DNA of 18,690 nt, taken from assembly GCA_003343605.1 (NCBI GenBank), contig QAKW01000023.1, forward strand, positions 1 to 18,690, given 5' to 3'. The notes beneath the pieces are model-generated. The model had not been told where the DNA came from. It did not search any database and saw only the letters and a program-made list of their open reading frames with translations. Source of the DNA: Clostridiales bacterium (GTDB taxonomy: Bacteria; Bacillota; Clostridia; Oscillospirales; QAKW01). A program made the translations under genes and the position numbers. This document shows, piece by piece, positions 1-7,735 of this stretch. How positions within the stretch are numbered: the first letter of the stretch is position 1; every line of letters begins with the position of its first letter.

Positions 1-647
1 GGAATAATATCCAGCGCCTTGCCCGCGTTCATATAAGTCAGGCTCTGCTGCACCGATTTATCGAACCGGGATTTGATATATTTCAAATTCAGGCCGTAGG
101 TATCTTTCATGGAATCAAACCAGGTCCATTCGTTCAGAAGCTCACCGTTCGGGCCTTTATACTGGAAGGTGCTGTAGTAAATTGCTGTAATCAGGGTCAG
201 CGTTTTGCCCTTCAGATCCTTGATCGAAATATTGTTTTTAACAAACCCCGTGGAATCTACATCAAAAGATGGTGCGATCTTGGTGTTGGGTTCTTTTCCC
301 TCGGCAACCAGGGGGTTATTCGAGGTATACTTGATCGTTGGATCCGGCTTGCTGGGATCACTCGGCTGATTCGGATTATCCGGGTTATTGGGATTGTTGG
401 GATCCTTGGGATTATTCGGATTATTCGGATCTTTCGGCTGATTCGGATTATCCGGATCCACCGGATTATTCGGATCATCCGGATTCGTAATGGGAGAATT
501 CGGGTCGTCGGGATCCGTGTTTGTATTAATCGCACTATCTTTAAACGACCAGTCTTCTTCCTCATCGCTTCTTTTACATGCAGTAGCCATTGTGGTAAGC
601 ATCAATGCCGCCAAAATAACCGCTAAAATTTTGCAAAAGCGTTTCAT
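1..647 (-). CDS. Extracellular solute-binding lipoprotein (ABC transporter), N-terminal part
   Basis: The gene runs off the left edge; 215 residues are visible. Residues 1-23 form a lipoprotein signal peptide (KRF, hydrophobic stretch, then MATAC), so Cys24 is the likely lipidation site and the protein should sit on the outer face of the membrane. Residues about 43-103 are a low-complexity linker of Asp-Pro-Asn and Asn-Asn-Pro units. After it the sequence resembles the start of a family 1 type solute-binding domain (ISIKDLKGKTLTLITA, then EWTWFDSM and DTYGLNLKYI). The ATG at 645-647 is chosen because GAAAGGAGAG (654-663) precedes it at good spacing and the signal peptide begins there. A promoter and tandem repeats lie upstream. 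The substrate cannot be told, and permease and ATPase genes would be outside the window. The lipoprotein call is strong; the solute-binding call rests on a short piece. Confidence 0.8.
   Translation of the reverse strand, partial: MKRFCKILAVILAALMLTTMATACKRSDEEEDWSFKDSAINTNTDPDDPNSPITNPDDPNNPVDPDNPNQPKDPNNPNNPKDPNNPNNPDNPNQPSDPSKPDPTIKYTSNNPLVAEGKEPNTKIAPSFDVDSTGFVKNNISIKDLKGKTLTLITAIYYSTFQYKGPNGELLNEWTWFDSMKDTYGLNLKYIKSRFDKSVQQSLTYMNAGKALDII
339..518 (-). repeat. Degenerate coding repeat, Asn/Pro/Asp linker
   Basis: Imperfect units of GATCCGAATAATCCG type (minus strand) encode about 60 residues rich in DPNNPNNP and DPDNPNQP. Units differ mostly at synonymous positions (CCG/CCC, AAT/AAC), so the repeat is old enough to have diverged at silent sites while keeping its amino-acid pattern. 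It lies wholly within the lipoprotein gene. Confidence 0.85.
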
Positions 648-776
648 AGAATGCTCTCCTTTCTAAAAATGAAAGGTTCCGGAATCCTTGTTCAGGCACC
701 GGTTCATGACGCCGGGCCGCTGACTTTATATTCCATTATCTCGCTTTGTTAACGGAATAGCAGTCCTTTCAATTTC

Positions 777-804
777 ATTATACTGAACATTTTATAAAAA
801 GCAA
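777..804 (-). promoter_or_regulatory. Sigma-A type promoter for the lipoprotein gene
   Basis: On the minus strand TTGCTT (799-804) is followed after 16 nt by a perfect TATAAT (777-782). This predicts a 5' untranslated region of about 120 nt before the ATG at 647. No known riboswitch was recognised in that leader. Confidence 0.65.
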
Positions 805-815
805 TCGTTTTTCGC

Positions 816-837
816 AGATGTAACACAGATGTAACAC
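816..837 (-). promoter_or_regulatory. Tandem 11-bp direct repeat upstream of the lipoprotein promoter
   Basis: AGATGTAACAC occurs twice back to back (816-826 and 827-837). On the minus strand this reads as TTACA motifs spaced 11 bp apart, ending about 12 bp upstream of the -35 box, with a weaker TTACG one turn further out. Direct repeats of one-turn period next to a -35 are typical of OmpR/PhoB-class response regulators, including the Firmicutes PhoP box. The repeat is directly visible; the regulator is inferred. Confidence 0.45.
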
Positions 838-920
838 GGCTCGTAAATCATTCATAAAAACTTTATCCATTCTTTGTCTATTTTGTTAAGAAAAAGCAGC
901 CAATCCATGAACCGCGCAGC

Positions 921-958
921 AATAAAAAGGGCGCGAAACATTTGTTTCGCGCCCTTTT
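921..958 (-). terminator. Rho-independent terminator of the SLH protein gene
   Basis: Perfect 16-bp inverted repeat, 925-940 with 943-958, built around GGGCGCGAAAC. On the minus strand it is followed by TTTTTATT. It starts 17 bp after the stop codon of the SLH protein gene and separates it from the lipoprotein gene. Confidence 0.9.
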
Positions 959-974
959 GCAAACGATTTAGTTT

Positions 975-3900
975 TTACATATTTGCGGCGTATTCAATAG
1001 CCCGCACAATAATGGCGGCAATTTCAGCACGGGAGATCTTGGCATCCGGATTCAGATAGCCATTTTCATCGCCCAGAATCAAACCGGAAGCAACAACCGC
1101 TTCCACGCCGCTCTGCGCCCAGGGCGCAACCAAATTGCTATCGTGGAATACGCTCAGATCATAAGACCCTGTCAGCCCATACATTCTCGAGAACATCAGC
1201 ATAACCTCCTGGCGGGTGATGCTGTTCTCCGGCAGGAAATAGAGATCATTTCCTTCCAGAGAGCCCTGCATAATGCCAAACGCATAGCAGGCTCTTACAT
1301 AACCATTGGCCCAAGCGGCAATCTGATCCGCATCCTTATAAGCTACAGCAAATTCTTCAAACGCCGTGCGGTTCACGCCCAGCATTCTGCAGATAATTAC
1401 AGCCAGCTCCTGGCGGGAAGCAAAGTCATCCGGACGGAAAGCATAGATTTCGTTTCCTTCCTCATCGTTGCCGGTCAGCTCACCGCCCAGCATGCCCATT
1501 GCGCTTGCATCCTCAATATAGGAGGTATACCAGGCGCCATCTGAAACATCCGTATAGCTCTTCGCGGCTACAGACTTTTGAACCACCAGCATATAATCTT
1601 CAATCGCACCGTTTTCTGCCATGCATTCTACAAAGTAGACATTACCGGCAAGTTCGGTTGCCAGATTGAAGGTACGCTCATCGATCACACGGATCGAGCC
1701 TTCTTCGGTAATCGGAGTGGAAGTATACTTCAACTCAATCTGTTTGCTCTGATCGGCAAATACTCTGCAGGTTGCATAGGGGCTTCTTGTATTGAAACGA
1801 ACCGACATCGTATCGCCGGTACCAACCGCCGTAATCACGCCGCCCGCAACAGCAGAAGAACCTGTGGCAAGCCCCAGAATCGTCGTATCAGAAGACCGGG
1901 TGCCATTATAAACAACAAACGTCAACACATTGGAATGAGCACTGTCTTCCACTTTGATATAAAACGTGTTGGTTCCCTCGCTGAGCGCAAGGGCTTTTAC
2001 GTCACCGGACCGGGAAAGTTCCTTGGTGAGATCCTGATCTGCATAAATCTTATAGGTAGCCCCGGGCGTAACCATAAAGTCAAAGGTTTCGCTGGCCAAG
2101 AGATTCTGGCAATAATAGCCGATCCATTTCCGGTTGTGACGCACAACATAGTTGCCCGCAGGAGCAACCCCCTCCACAACGCAGGGATCGTAATATTCCG
2201 AATAGGGTCTCTCAAAATCAAGGCAGTATTTGGAGGTTGTTGATTTATCTTCCGAAGTAATCAGAATATAAACCTGATAGCCGCCATAAGGAATATAGCT
2301 TCCGGTTTTTACCAGCGGCTCTGTCAGCATCGAATCTGCAAACAACTCATAGGTTGCGCCGGAAGATACTTTCAGATCATAATTCAAGAACGCCACATCT
2401 GCAGGAAGGGTATACTTATAGGTTGTTCCCACAATTTCGGGAGATGCAACCTGCTCAGAATCAATCAGCACATCGATCAGTTTTGCTTCACTGCCGTAAT
2501 TTTTGGTTGCATAGATCCGGTATACACTGCTGGAAACACCGTCTGGAGAAAGAATTTCAACATAGCGCACCGTGGTAACGCCATCGAAATACAGCCGCTT
2601 ATTCTTTACTTCTGTGGAAAGGGTCTGATCCTCGTAAAGCTTCCAGCTGCATCCTTCCGAAACAATCAGCGCCGCATCCATATCGATATAATCCAGGTCA
2701 TTCGACCGCATATCCAGATAAACGGTTTTCTCTTCCTCATTGATCACGGCTTCGCTCAGGTTTACGCCGGTGATCTTGGCATCGCCCGTGAGCGTTGTCA
2801 TTTCCGGATCAGAATAATAAGGATACAGAATCAGCTGCGTATCGGTATATTTGGTTACCTGAGAAGCTGAAATTCCATTGGTGTAGTAATTATAGGCGCA
2901 ATTTAAAACGCCGTTCATTTCAGAATTGATAAAATTGGAACCTGCCGGCAGATCAATATAATTTTCGTTGATATTGATCATATGGCGGTACATATTCACG
3001 TTGCCTTCATTTTTATAATAAGGGAAGTTAAACGGCGCAACCCCATTTTGAAGATTCAAAAACGTGTTGCCCGTTACCTGCACATTGGTGCCCGGCAGTG
3101 TATTCAGCGCATAGAAAGCATTCCAAACAAGATAGTTGGTTCCGTTCCGCTCCACATAGTTGTTGAGAATCTGTGCAGAATAAAGAACCGTCTGATAGCC
3201 GGTCTGGCCTCTGTCGTATCTGAAAATGCCGTTGCAGGAGCCGAAATGATTCCCTTCGATCTTGCAATAGGCGCCCATGGAGCCCGACTGCACTGAAGTT
3301 ACAACAACCGCATAGTTGCTGGTATTGAAATAATTGTTGCGAACCGTGATATCTCCCATACCACCCATGGTTACAATGGAGTTCGCGTTCAGAACCCGGT
3401 TGTTTTCAAACATGAAGTTGAAGTTCTGGCCTCTATCCATCGCAAAAAGATTGGCGCTGGTTACATTTACAATATTGTTTTTCACATAAGTACCCACACG
3501 GTATTTACCGCCTTCAGCCAGGTTGAAATAACTGCTGCCGTATAAATACAACCCGTCAACAGTCAAATTAGAGCCCGCCTGATAGAAATTAATAATGCCG
3601 GTGAAAACCGCTTCATCGGTGGCATCCATCGAGCTGGTAACATCCGCGCTGGGACGGTTGGGGTTTCCTTTGGAAAGATTCCCTTCCGTATTTGCCGAAA
3701 CACCGGCATACGGACCGTAAATTTTCATGCCGCCGGTCTGAACGGTAATATCGGCCTCATAAATTCCCGGGGCAACATAAATCTGGGCATTCACCGTTGC
3801 CGCCTCGGCCGCATCCGCAATTTCCGCAAAGGCGTTATAGCCCAGTGTTGCGCGGTAGGTGATCCCATCAAGCTTGATCGAAACAAGGCCAACCGCATCT

Positions 3901-4112
3901 GCCCAGTCGCTGTTTACAACCAGCAGCCCGGCAGGCAGATCTTTCCCTGGCACGTCGATGCCTTTCGGGTCCGCTTCCACCTTTTCAATCTTAACCGGGC
4001 CGCCCAGGCCGCTTTCCGGCTCCGCAGAAGCCCCCAATACGATGCAGGACATCATGGAGACTGCCATCAGAACCGCAAGCAGAGCGGCAGACAATTTCTT
4101 CATTTTCATCAT
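975..4112 (-). CDS. Secreted S-layer-type protein: beta-helix, four beta-sandwich repeats, three SLH domains
   Basis: 1045 residues. Residues 1-30 are a signal peptide ending ASA, probably cut before EPE. Residues about 100-420 have the Asn-rich, turn-rich pattern of a right-handed parallel beta-helix (NNIVNVTSANLF, FENNRVLN, VRNNYFNT, ILNNYVER, VTGNTFLNL), as in pectate-lyase-like and surface adhesin proteins. Residues about 446-847 hold four related units, each with a variant of GATYxLYxDxxLxxE followed by strands (cores near 487, 585, 684 and 779); they resemble cadherin-like beta-sandwich modules. Residues 852-1043 are three SLH domains, which in known proteins bind pyruvylated secondary cell-wall polymer. 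No catalytic residues were identified, so carbohydrate binding or adhesion is as likely as lyase activity. The first ATG (4110-4112) has AGGAGG 8 nt upstream. The gene has its own promoter and terminator, so it is probably monocistronic. Confidence 0.9.
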   Translation of the reverse strand: MMKMKKLSAALLAVLMAVSMMSCIVLGASAEPESGLGGPVKIEKVEADPKGIDVPGKDLPAGLLVVNSDWADAVGLVSIKLDGITYRATLGYNAFAEIADAAEAATVNAQIYVAPGIYEADITVQTGGMKIYGPYAGVSANTEGNLSKGNPNRPSADVTSSMDATDEAVFTGIINFYQAGSNLTVDGLYLYGSSYFNLAEGGKYRVGTYVKNNIVNVTSANLFAMDRGQNFNFMFENNRVLNANSIVTMGGMGDITVRNNYFNTSNYAVVVTSVQSGSMGAYCKIEGNHFGSCNGIFRYDRGQTGYQTVLYSAQILNNYVERNGTNYLVWNAFYALNTLPGTNVQVTGNTFLNLQNGVAPFNFPYYKNEGNVNMYRHMININENYIDLPAGSNFINSEMNGVLNCAYNYYTNGISASQVTKYTDTQLILYPYYSDPEMTTLTGDAKITGVNLSEAVINEEEKTVYLDMRSNDLDYIDMDAALIVSEGCSWKLYEDQTLSTEVKNKRLYFDGVTTVRYVEILSPDGVSSSVYRIYATKNYGSEAKLIDVLIDSEQVASPEIVGTTYKYTLPADVAFLNYDLKVSSGATYELFADSMLTEPLVKTGSYIPYGGYQVYILITSEDKSTTSKYCLDFERPYSEYYDPCVVEGVAPAGNYVVRHNRKWIGYYCQNLLASETFDFMVTPGATYKIYADQDLTKELSRSGDVKALALSEGTNTFYIKVEDSAHSNVLTFVVYNGTRSSDTTILGLATGSSAVAGGVITAVGTGDTMSVRFNTRSPYATCRVFADQSKQIELKYTSTPITEEGSIRVIDERTFNLATELAGNVYFVECMAENGAIEDYMLVVQKSVAAKSYTDVSDGAWYTSYIEDASAMGMLGGELTGNDEEGNEIYAFRPDDFASRQELAVIICRMLGVNRTAFEEFAVAYKDADQIAAWANGYVRACYAFGIMQGSLEGNDLYFLPENSITRQEVMLMFSRMYGLTGSYDLSVFHDSNLVAPWAQSGVEAVVASGLILGDENGYLNPDAKISRAEIAAIIVRAIEYAANM

Positions 4113-4180
4113 TCTTACAACCTCCTGTCAGAATGTCAATCAGCGATTCATGTACATTTCACCGCTATTACATTAATGTT

Positions 4181-4209
4181 ATTATATTTTAAGAAGCAGA
4201 AAAAGTCAA
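4181..4209 (-). promoter_or_regulatory. Strong sigma-A promoter for the SLH protein gene
   Basis: On the minus strand TTGACT (4204-4209), a 17-nt spacer, then perfect TATAAT (4181-4186). The predicted leader is about 60 nt and ends in an AGGAGGTT ribosome site. A near-consensus promoter suits an abundant surface protein. Confidence 0.8.
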
Positions 4210-4314
4210 TAATGATGTGTGGGATTTTGAAACATTTTTGTTCGAATCGAATAGATTTGTGAAAAGCGTCCAAAATTAAAAATGAAATTTTGTTGAACAT
4301 TACCTTTTTCGGGG

Positions 4315-4343
4315 TTGCATTTTTCATTCGTTTCGATTATAAT
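4315..4343 (+). promoter_or_regulatory. Sigma-A promoter for glmS-glmM
   Basis: TTGCAT (4315-4320), a 17-nt spacer, then perfect TATAAT (4338-4343). Transcription would start near 4350, giving a leader of about 184 nt before the glmS ATG. The promoter is divergent from that of the SLH gene; the 105 bp between the two -35 boxes are AT-rich and hold nothing I recognise. Confidence 0.75.
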
Positions 4344-4402
4344 AAAGCAGCTGTATTTTGAGGACGTCAATGGTGTGTCTGATTCACAACGGAGCCGTTC
4401 TC

Positions 4403-4435
4403 CACCTTTCCCAATTGATGGGAGTGGTGTTTTTT
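4403..4435 (+). terminator. Terminator-like hairpin 1 in the glmS leader
   Basis: CACC (4403-4406) pairs with GGTG (4426-4429) and TCCCA (4409-4413) with TGGGA (4419-4423), around loop ATTGA and a 2x2 internal loop. Six T (4430-4435) follow at once. It lies about 100 nt before glmS, so it would attenuate rather than end a gene. Confidence 0.6.
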
Positions 4436-4449
4436 CAGCGGTAAACAAG

Positions 4450-4488
4450 AAGGCTTTTCGTTGCGGAACGAAAGGCCTTTTTTATTTT
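4450..4488 (+). terminator. Terminator-like hairpin 2 in the glmS leader
   Basis: Thirteen-pair stem, 4450-4462 with 4467-4479, with one G-U pair and a GCGG loop. The T-tract (TTTTTTATTTT) overlaps the last stem bases. By form it is a stronger terminator than hairpin 1 and ends about 46 nt before the glmS ATG. Confidence 0.7.
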
Positions 4489-4533
4489 ACGGCGGCTCTA
4501 TCTTTATTAAATTATGAAAGGAATATAACTATA

Positions 4534-6333
4534 ATGTGTGGAATTATTGGATATGTAGGGAACAGAAATACCGCCGATGTTCTGATCGGCGGCCTAAAAA
4601 AATTAGAGTACCGGGGGTATGATTCCGCCGGCATCGCCCTTTATAAAGACGGAGCCATTCAGGTTTATAAAAAAAAGGGAAAGGTGCAGTCTCTGGCCGA
4701 TGCAGTTGCCGGCCAGAATACCGCAGGCGTACACGCCGGCATCGGCCATACCCGCTGGGCAACCCACGGAGAGCCCAGCGACATAAATTCTCATCCTCAC
4801 CGGGGGAAAAACGTTGTTTTGGTTCACAATGGCATTATTGAAAATTATCTGGAAATAAAAGAGGAGCTGGCCGCCAAAGGCATTCGCCCCGCCGGCGATA
4901 CCGATACGGAGATCGCCGCCCTGCTGATTGATGATCTTTACAGCGGGGATCCCATTGATACCATCTATCGTGCGGCCGCGCGGCTGCGCGGTTCTTTTGC
5001 GCTGGGGATCATGTTTTGTGACCAGCCGGACGTGATTTATGCAATTCGCAAAGACAGCCCACTGATCATCGGCCGGGGCGAGGGTGAAAACTTTATTGCC
5101 TCCGATATTCCCGCGATTCTGGAATATACACACGATTATTATCTTTTGGAGGAAGGCGAGCTGGCCATTCTGACCAGCAATGAAATCCGGTTTCTGAACG
5201 CCGACCGCCAGCCGCTAAAAAAGCAGGCGCTCACCGCCGATTGGGATGAGCAAAGCGCGCAGAAAGGCGGCTGGCAGCATTTTATGGAAAAAGAAATTCA
5301 TGAACAGCCCCGCGTAGTAAAAGAGACCATTGCCCAATATTATAAAAACGGCTGTCTCTTCCCTGAAAGCCGGATCAATTTTGCGCTGAAAGGAAGAATT
5401 CACATCGTGGCCTGCGGATCCGCCTACCATGCGGGTCTGCTGGGGAAATATGCCATTGAAAAGCTGGCGCGGATTCCTGTTGAGGTAGAAATCGCAAGCG
5501 AATTCCGCTATGCGGATCCGATTCTTTCAAAAGACGATCTGGTTGTGATTATTTCCCAATCCGGTGAAACGGCCGATTCCCTGGCGGCGCTGCGGCTGGT
5601 AAAGCAGCAGGAGATTCCGACGCTCGGCATTGTGAATGTCTGGGGCAGTTCGCTGGCGCGGGAAGCCGAAAACGTGATCTACACCGCGGCCGGGCCGGAA
5701 ATCAGCGTTGCCACCACCAAAGCCTATACCTGCCAGGTGGTGCTGCTTTACCTGCTGGCGCTCCGGCTGGGCCAAAGCAGGCTTTCAGCCACCGAATGCG
5801 CCGAAAAAATCAAAGAGCTTGAAAGTTTGCCGGAGCTGATTGAAAAAGTGCTGGAAGAAAAGGAAAGCTGCCGGCAGCTGGCGCTGCAGTTTCAGCAGGC
5901 GGAGCACCTTTTCTTTATTGGCCGCGGGCAGGATTATTGCCTGAGCTGCGAAGGCTCCCTGAAGCTCAAAGAAATCTCTTATGTGCACAGCGAGGCTTAT
6001 GCCGCAGGCGAACTGAAACACGGCACCATCTCGCTGATTGAAGCGGGCACACCGGTTGTGGCGGTGATGACCGACCGCAGCCGGATTGCCAAAACCGCCA
6101 GCAATATTAAAGAGGTGCACTCCCGAGGCGCAAAGGTTCTTTGCATCACCTATCAGGACGTAGATATTGCGGATTTCAGCGATTACCGCCTGAATGTTCC
6201 CCCCTGCTCTGATTTTCTGGCGCCGATCCCCGGCGTAATTTTAACACAGCTTTTTGCGTATTATGTTTCGGTTGCCAGAGGCAACGATGTTGATAAACCC
6301 CGTAATCTCGCCAAGAGCGTTACGGTAGAATAA
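4534..6333 (+). CDS. glmS: Glutamine--fructose-6-phosphate aminotransferase (isomerizing)
   Basis: Makes glucosamine-6-phosphate from fructose-6-phosphate and glutamine, the first committed step to UDP-GlcNAc, in the cytoplasm. The protein is 599 residues, close to the usual 600-610. It starts MCGIIGYVG: after Met removal Cys2 becomes the N-terminal nucleophile of the class II glutaminase domain (to about 220; HTRWATHGEP and HNGIIENY are visible). Two SIS sugar-isomerase domains follow (CGSAYHAG, SQSGETADSL, TTKAYTCQ), and the C-terminus DKPRNLAKSVTVE carries the conserved lysine. The need for Cys2 fixes the ATG at 4534; an in-frame extension back to 4315 contains the promoter and leader and is not real. 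A modest AAAGGA lies 11 nt upstream. glmM follows 14 nt after the stop. Confidence 0.97.
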   Translation: MCGIIGYVGNRNTADVLIGGLKKLEYRGYDSAGIALYKDGAIQVYKKKGKVQSLADAVAGQNTAGVHAGIGHTRWATHGEPSDINSHPHRGKNVVLVHNGIIENYLEIKEELAAKGIRPAGDTDTEIAALLIDDLYSGDPIDTIYRAAARLRGSFALGIMFCDQPDVIYAIRKDSPLIIGRGEGENFIASDIPAILEYTHDYYLLEEGELAILTSNEIRFLNADRQPLKKQALTADWDEQSAQKGGWQHFMEKEIHEQPRVVKETIAQYYKNGCLFPESRINFALKGRIHIVACGSAYHAGLLGKYAIEKLARIPVEVEIASEFRYADPILSKDDLVVIISQSGETADSLAALRLVKQQEIPTLGIVNVWGSSLAREAENVIYTAAGPEISVATTKAYTCQVVLLYLLALRLGQSRLSATECAEKIKELESLPELIEKVLEEKESCRQLALQFQQAEHLFFIGRGQDYCLSCEGSLKLKEISYVHSEAYAAGELKHGTISLIEAGTPVVAVMTDRSRIAKTASNIKEVHSRGAKVLCITYQDVDIADFSDYRLNVPPCSDFLAPIPGVILTQLFAYYVSVARGNDVDKPRNLAKSVTVE

Positions 6334-6347
6334 GGAGGATTATGAAT

Positions 6348-7691
6348 ATGGGAAGATATTTTGGAACCGATGGAATCCGCGGCGTTGTGAATAAAGCGCT
6401 GACGCACGATCTGGCCTTCCGCTGCGGCGCGGCCTGCGGCTACCTGCTGAAGCAGGAAAACGCAAACTGCAAGGTCATCATCGGCAGCGATACCCGCGCC
6501 TCAAAGGATATGCTGATGGGCGCGCTGATCTGCGGCTTTACCTATTCAGGGGTAAATGTGGAGCATATCGGCGTTTTGCCGACCCCGGCGCTGGCCTTTC
6601 TGATTGATCGGATGGGCGCGCAGGCGGGCGTGATGATCTCCGCCTCTCATAATCCCTATGAATATAACGGCATCAAAATCCTTACAAAAGGCGGCATTAA
6701 GCTGCCTGATGAAAAAGAGGAAGAAATCGAAAGCCTGATTGATCCCTTTGAGATTGCTCCGGCCGAAAAGCCGGGCCAGTTCAGCTATAATCTCAAGGCC
6801 AAAGACTTTTACTGCGAGCATATCAAGCAGGCCTGCGAAGAAGATATCAGCGGTTTCAAAATCATTCTGGATTGCTCCAACGGCGCAACCAGCGAAACAG
6901 CACACCGGGTATTCGAAGATCTCGGCGTAGACGCCCGCATCTATCACGATAAGCCCAACGGCTTCAATATCAATGAGGGCTGCGGATCGATGCATATGGA
7001 AGAGCTTGCAGCCATCGTGCGCCGCAAGGAGGCAGAGATCGGCTTCGCTTTCGATGGCGACGCCGACCGCTGCCTCGCCTGCGACAGCCAGGGCCGGATT
7101 ATCGACGGCGATAAAATTCTTGCCGTAATCGCCCTTTATCTTAAAGGGCAGGGGCGGCTCAAGAAAAATACCCTGGTAGCCACAGTAATGTCGAATCTGG
7201 GCCTGGTGGAAAAAATGAATCAAAACGGCATCAACGTGCCAACCACCCGGGTAGGCGACCGCTATGTTTTAGAAGAGATGATGGAGCAGGATTACGTGCT
7301 CGGCGGCGAACACAGCGGCCATATCATCTTTCTTGAAAAGGCCACCACCGGCGATGGCCAGCTCACCGCCATCATGCTTCTGTGCGCCATGAAAGCACTG
7401 CACATGACCGGCGAAGACGTTTATAATATTTTTACGCCTTATCCGCAGGCGCAAATCAATGTAAACGCCGATGACCTGCAAAAGAAAAAGCTGATGGCCG
7501 ATGAAGTATTTCAGCGCGATGTGCAAAAGGCAGAAGCCGCTTTTTCCGGCCACGGGCGAATTCTGGTGCGCCCCTCCGGCACAGAACCCTATATCCGCAT
7601 TCTGGTAGAAGGACCGGAGGAGGAACTGGTTGCCTCCACGGCCAAAGCGCTGGAAGAATCCACCAGTATCCGGCTCTCCCAGTTGTTTTAA
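6348..7691 (+). CDS. glmM: Phosphoglucosamine mutase
   Basis: Converts glucosamine-6-phosphate to glucosamine-1-phosphate, the step after GlmS. With the chosen start the protein is 447 residues, as is usual. Visible motifs: N-terminal GRYFGTDGIRG; the phosphoserine loop SASHNP (catalytic Ser about 100); the metal loop DGDADR (Asp 236, 238, 240); and the phosphate-binding RPSGTEP near 408. Two ATGs compete, at 6342 and 6348. AAGGAGG (6332-6338) lies only 3 nt before the first but 9 nt before the second, and the family normally begins Met-Gly-x-Tyr-Phe, so 6348 is preferred. The ribosome site overlaps the glmS stop region, pointing to one transcript with glmS. A strong terminator follows. Confidence 0.97.
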   Translation: MGRYFGTDGIRGVVNKALTHDLAFRCGAACGYLLKQENANCKVIIGSDTRASKDMLMGALICGFTYSGVNVEHIGVLPTPALAFLIDRMGAQAGVMISASHNPYEYNGIKILTKGGIKLPDEKEEEIESLIDPFEIAPAEKPGQFSYNLKAKDFYCEHIKQACEEDISGFKIILDCSNGATSETAHRVFEDLGVDARIYHDKPNGFNINEGCGSMHMEELAAIVRRKEAEIGFAFDGDADRCLACDSQGRIIDGDKILAVIALYLKGQGRLKKNTLVATVMSNLGLVEKMNQNGINVPTTRVGDRYVLEEMMEQDYVLGGEHSGHIIFLEKATTGDGQLTAIMLLCAMKALHMTGEDVYNIFTPYPQAQINVNADDLQKKKLMADEVFQRDVQKAEAAFSGHGRILVRPSGTEPYIRILVEGPEEELVASTAKALEESTSIRLSQLF

Positions 7692-7694
7692 ATT

Positions 7695-7735
7695 AAGTAC
7701 AGCCGTCCGAATCATCGGACGGCTGTACTTTTATT
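7695..7735. terminator. Terminator after glmM, probably bidirectional
   Basis: Perfect 16-bp stem, 7695-7710 with 7715-7730, loop ATCA, followed on plus by TTATTATTT. On the minus strand the stem is followed by AATTTAAAA, a weaker tail. It separates the convergent glmM and the small protein gene at 7734. Confidence 0.9.

Larger units (their letters stand above)
4350..4533 (+). promoter_or_regulatory. Structured glmS leader, possible attenuator of unknown class
   Basis: The leader carries two successive intrinsic-terminator-like hairpins (4403-4435 and 4450-4488). An alternative pairing is possible: AATGGTG (4369-4375) can pair with CACCTTT (4403-4409) in 6 of 7 positions, which would take away the 5' arm of the first hairpin; a small stem GGAG/CTCC (4391-4394 with 4400-4403) lies between. 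That layout resembles an ON-type transcriptional switch. I do not see the conserved glmS ribozyme core or another riboswitch class. The hairpins are directly visible; switching is inference. Confidence 0.5.

Noticed and set aside
345..500. Repeats as a possible CRISPR array or replication iterons
   Set aside because: Units are short, adjacent, without unique spacers, and translate in frame as an Asn/Pro/Asp linker of the lipoprotein.
257..565. Arg/Ile-rich minus-strand reading frame
   Set aside because: Out-of-frame shadow of the lipoprotein linker repeat; its composition is an artefact of the GGATTATTCGGATC-like units.
4315..4533. In-frame N-terminal extension of glmS
   Set aside because: It would start at the -35 box and bury the catalytic Cys2; the class II glutaminase needs Cys directly after the initiator Met.
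4350..4533. glmS self-cleaving ribozyme
   Set aside because: Size and place would fit, but I do not find the conserved cleavage-site and core segments. A covariance search is needed to close the question.
6546..7223. 225-codon minus-strand frame opposite glmM
   Set aside because: Lies wholly within glmM, has no ribosome site or recognisable motif, and is a codon-usage shadow.
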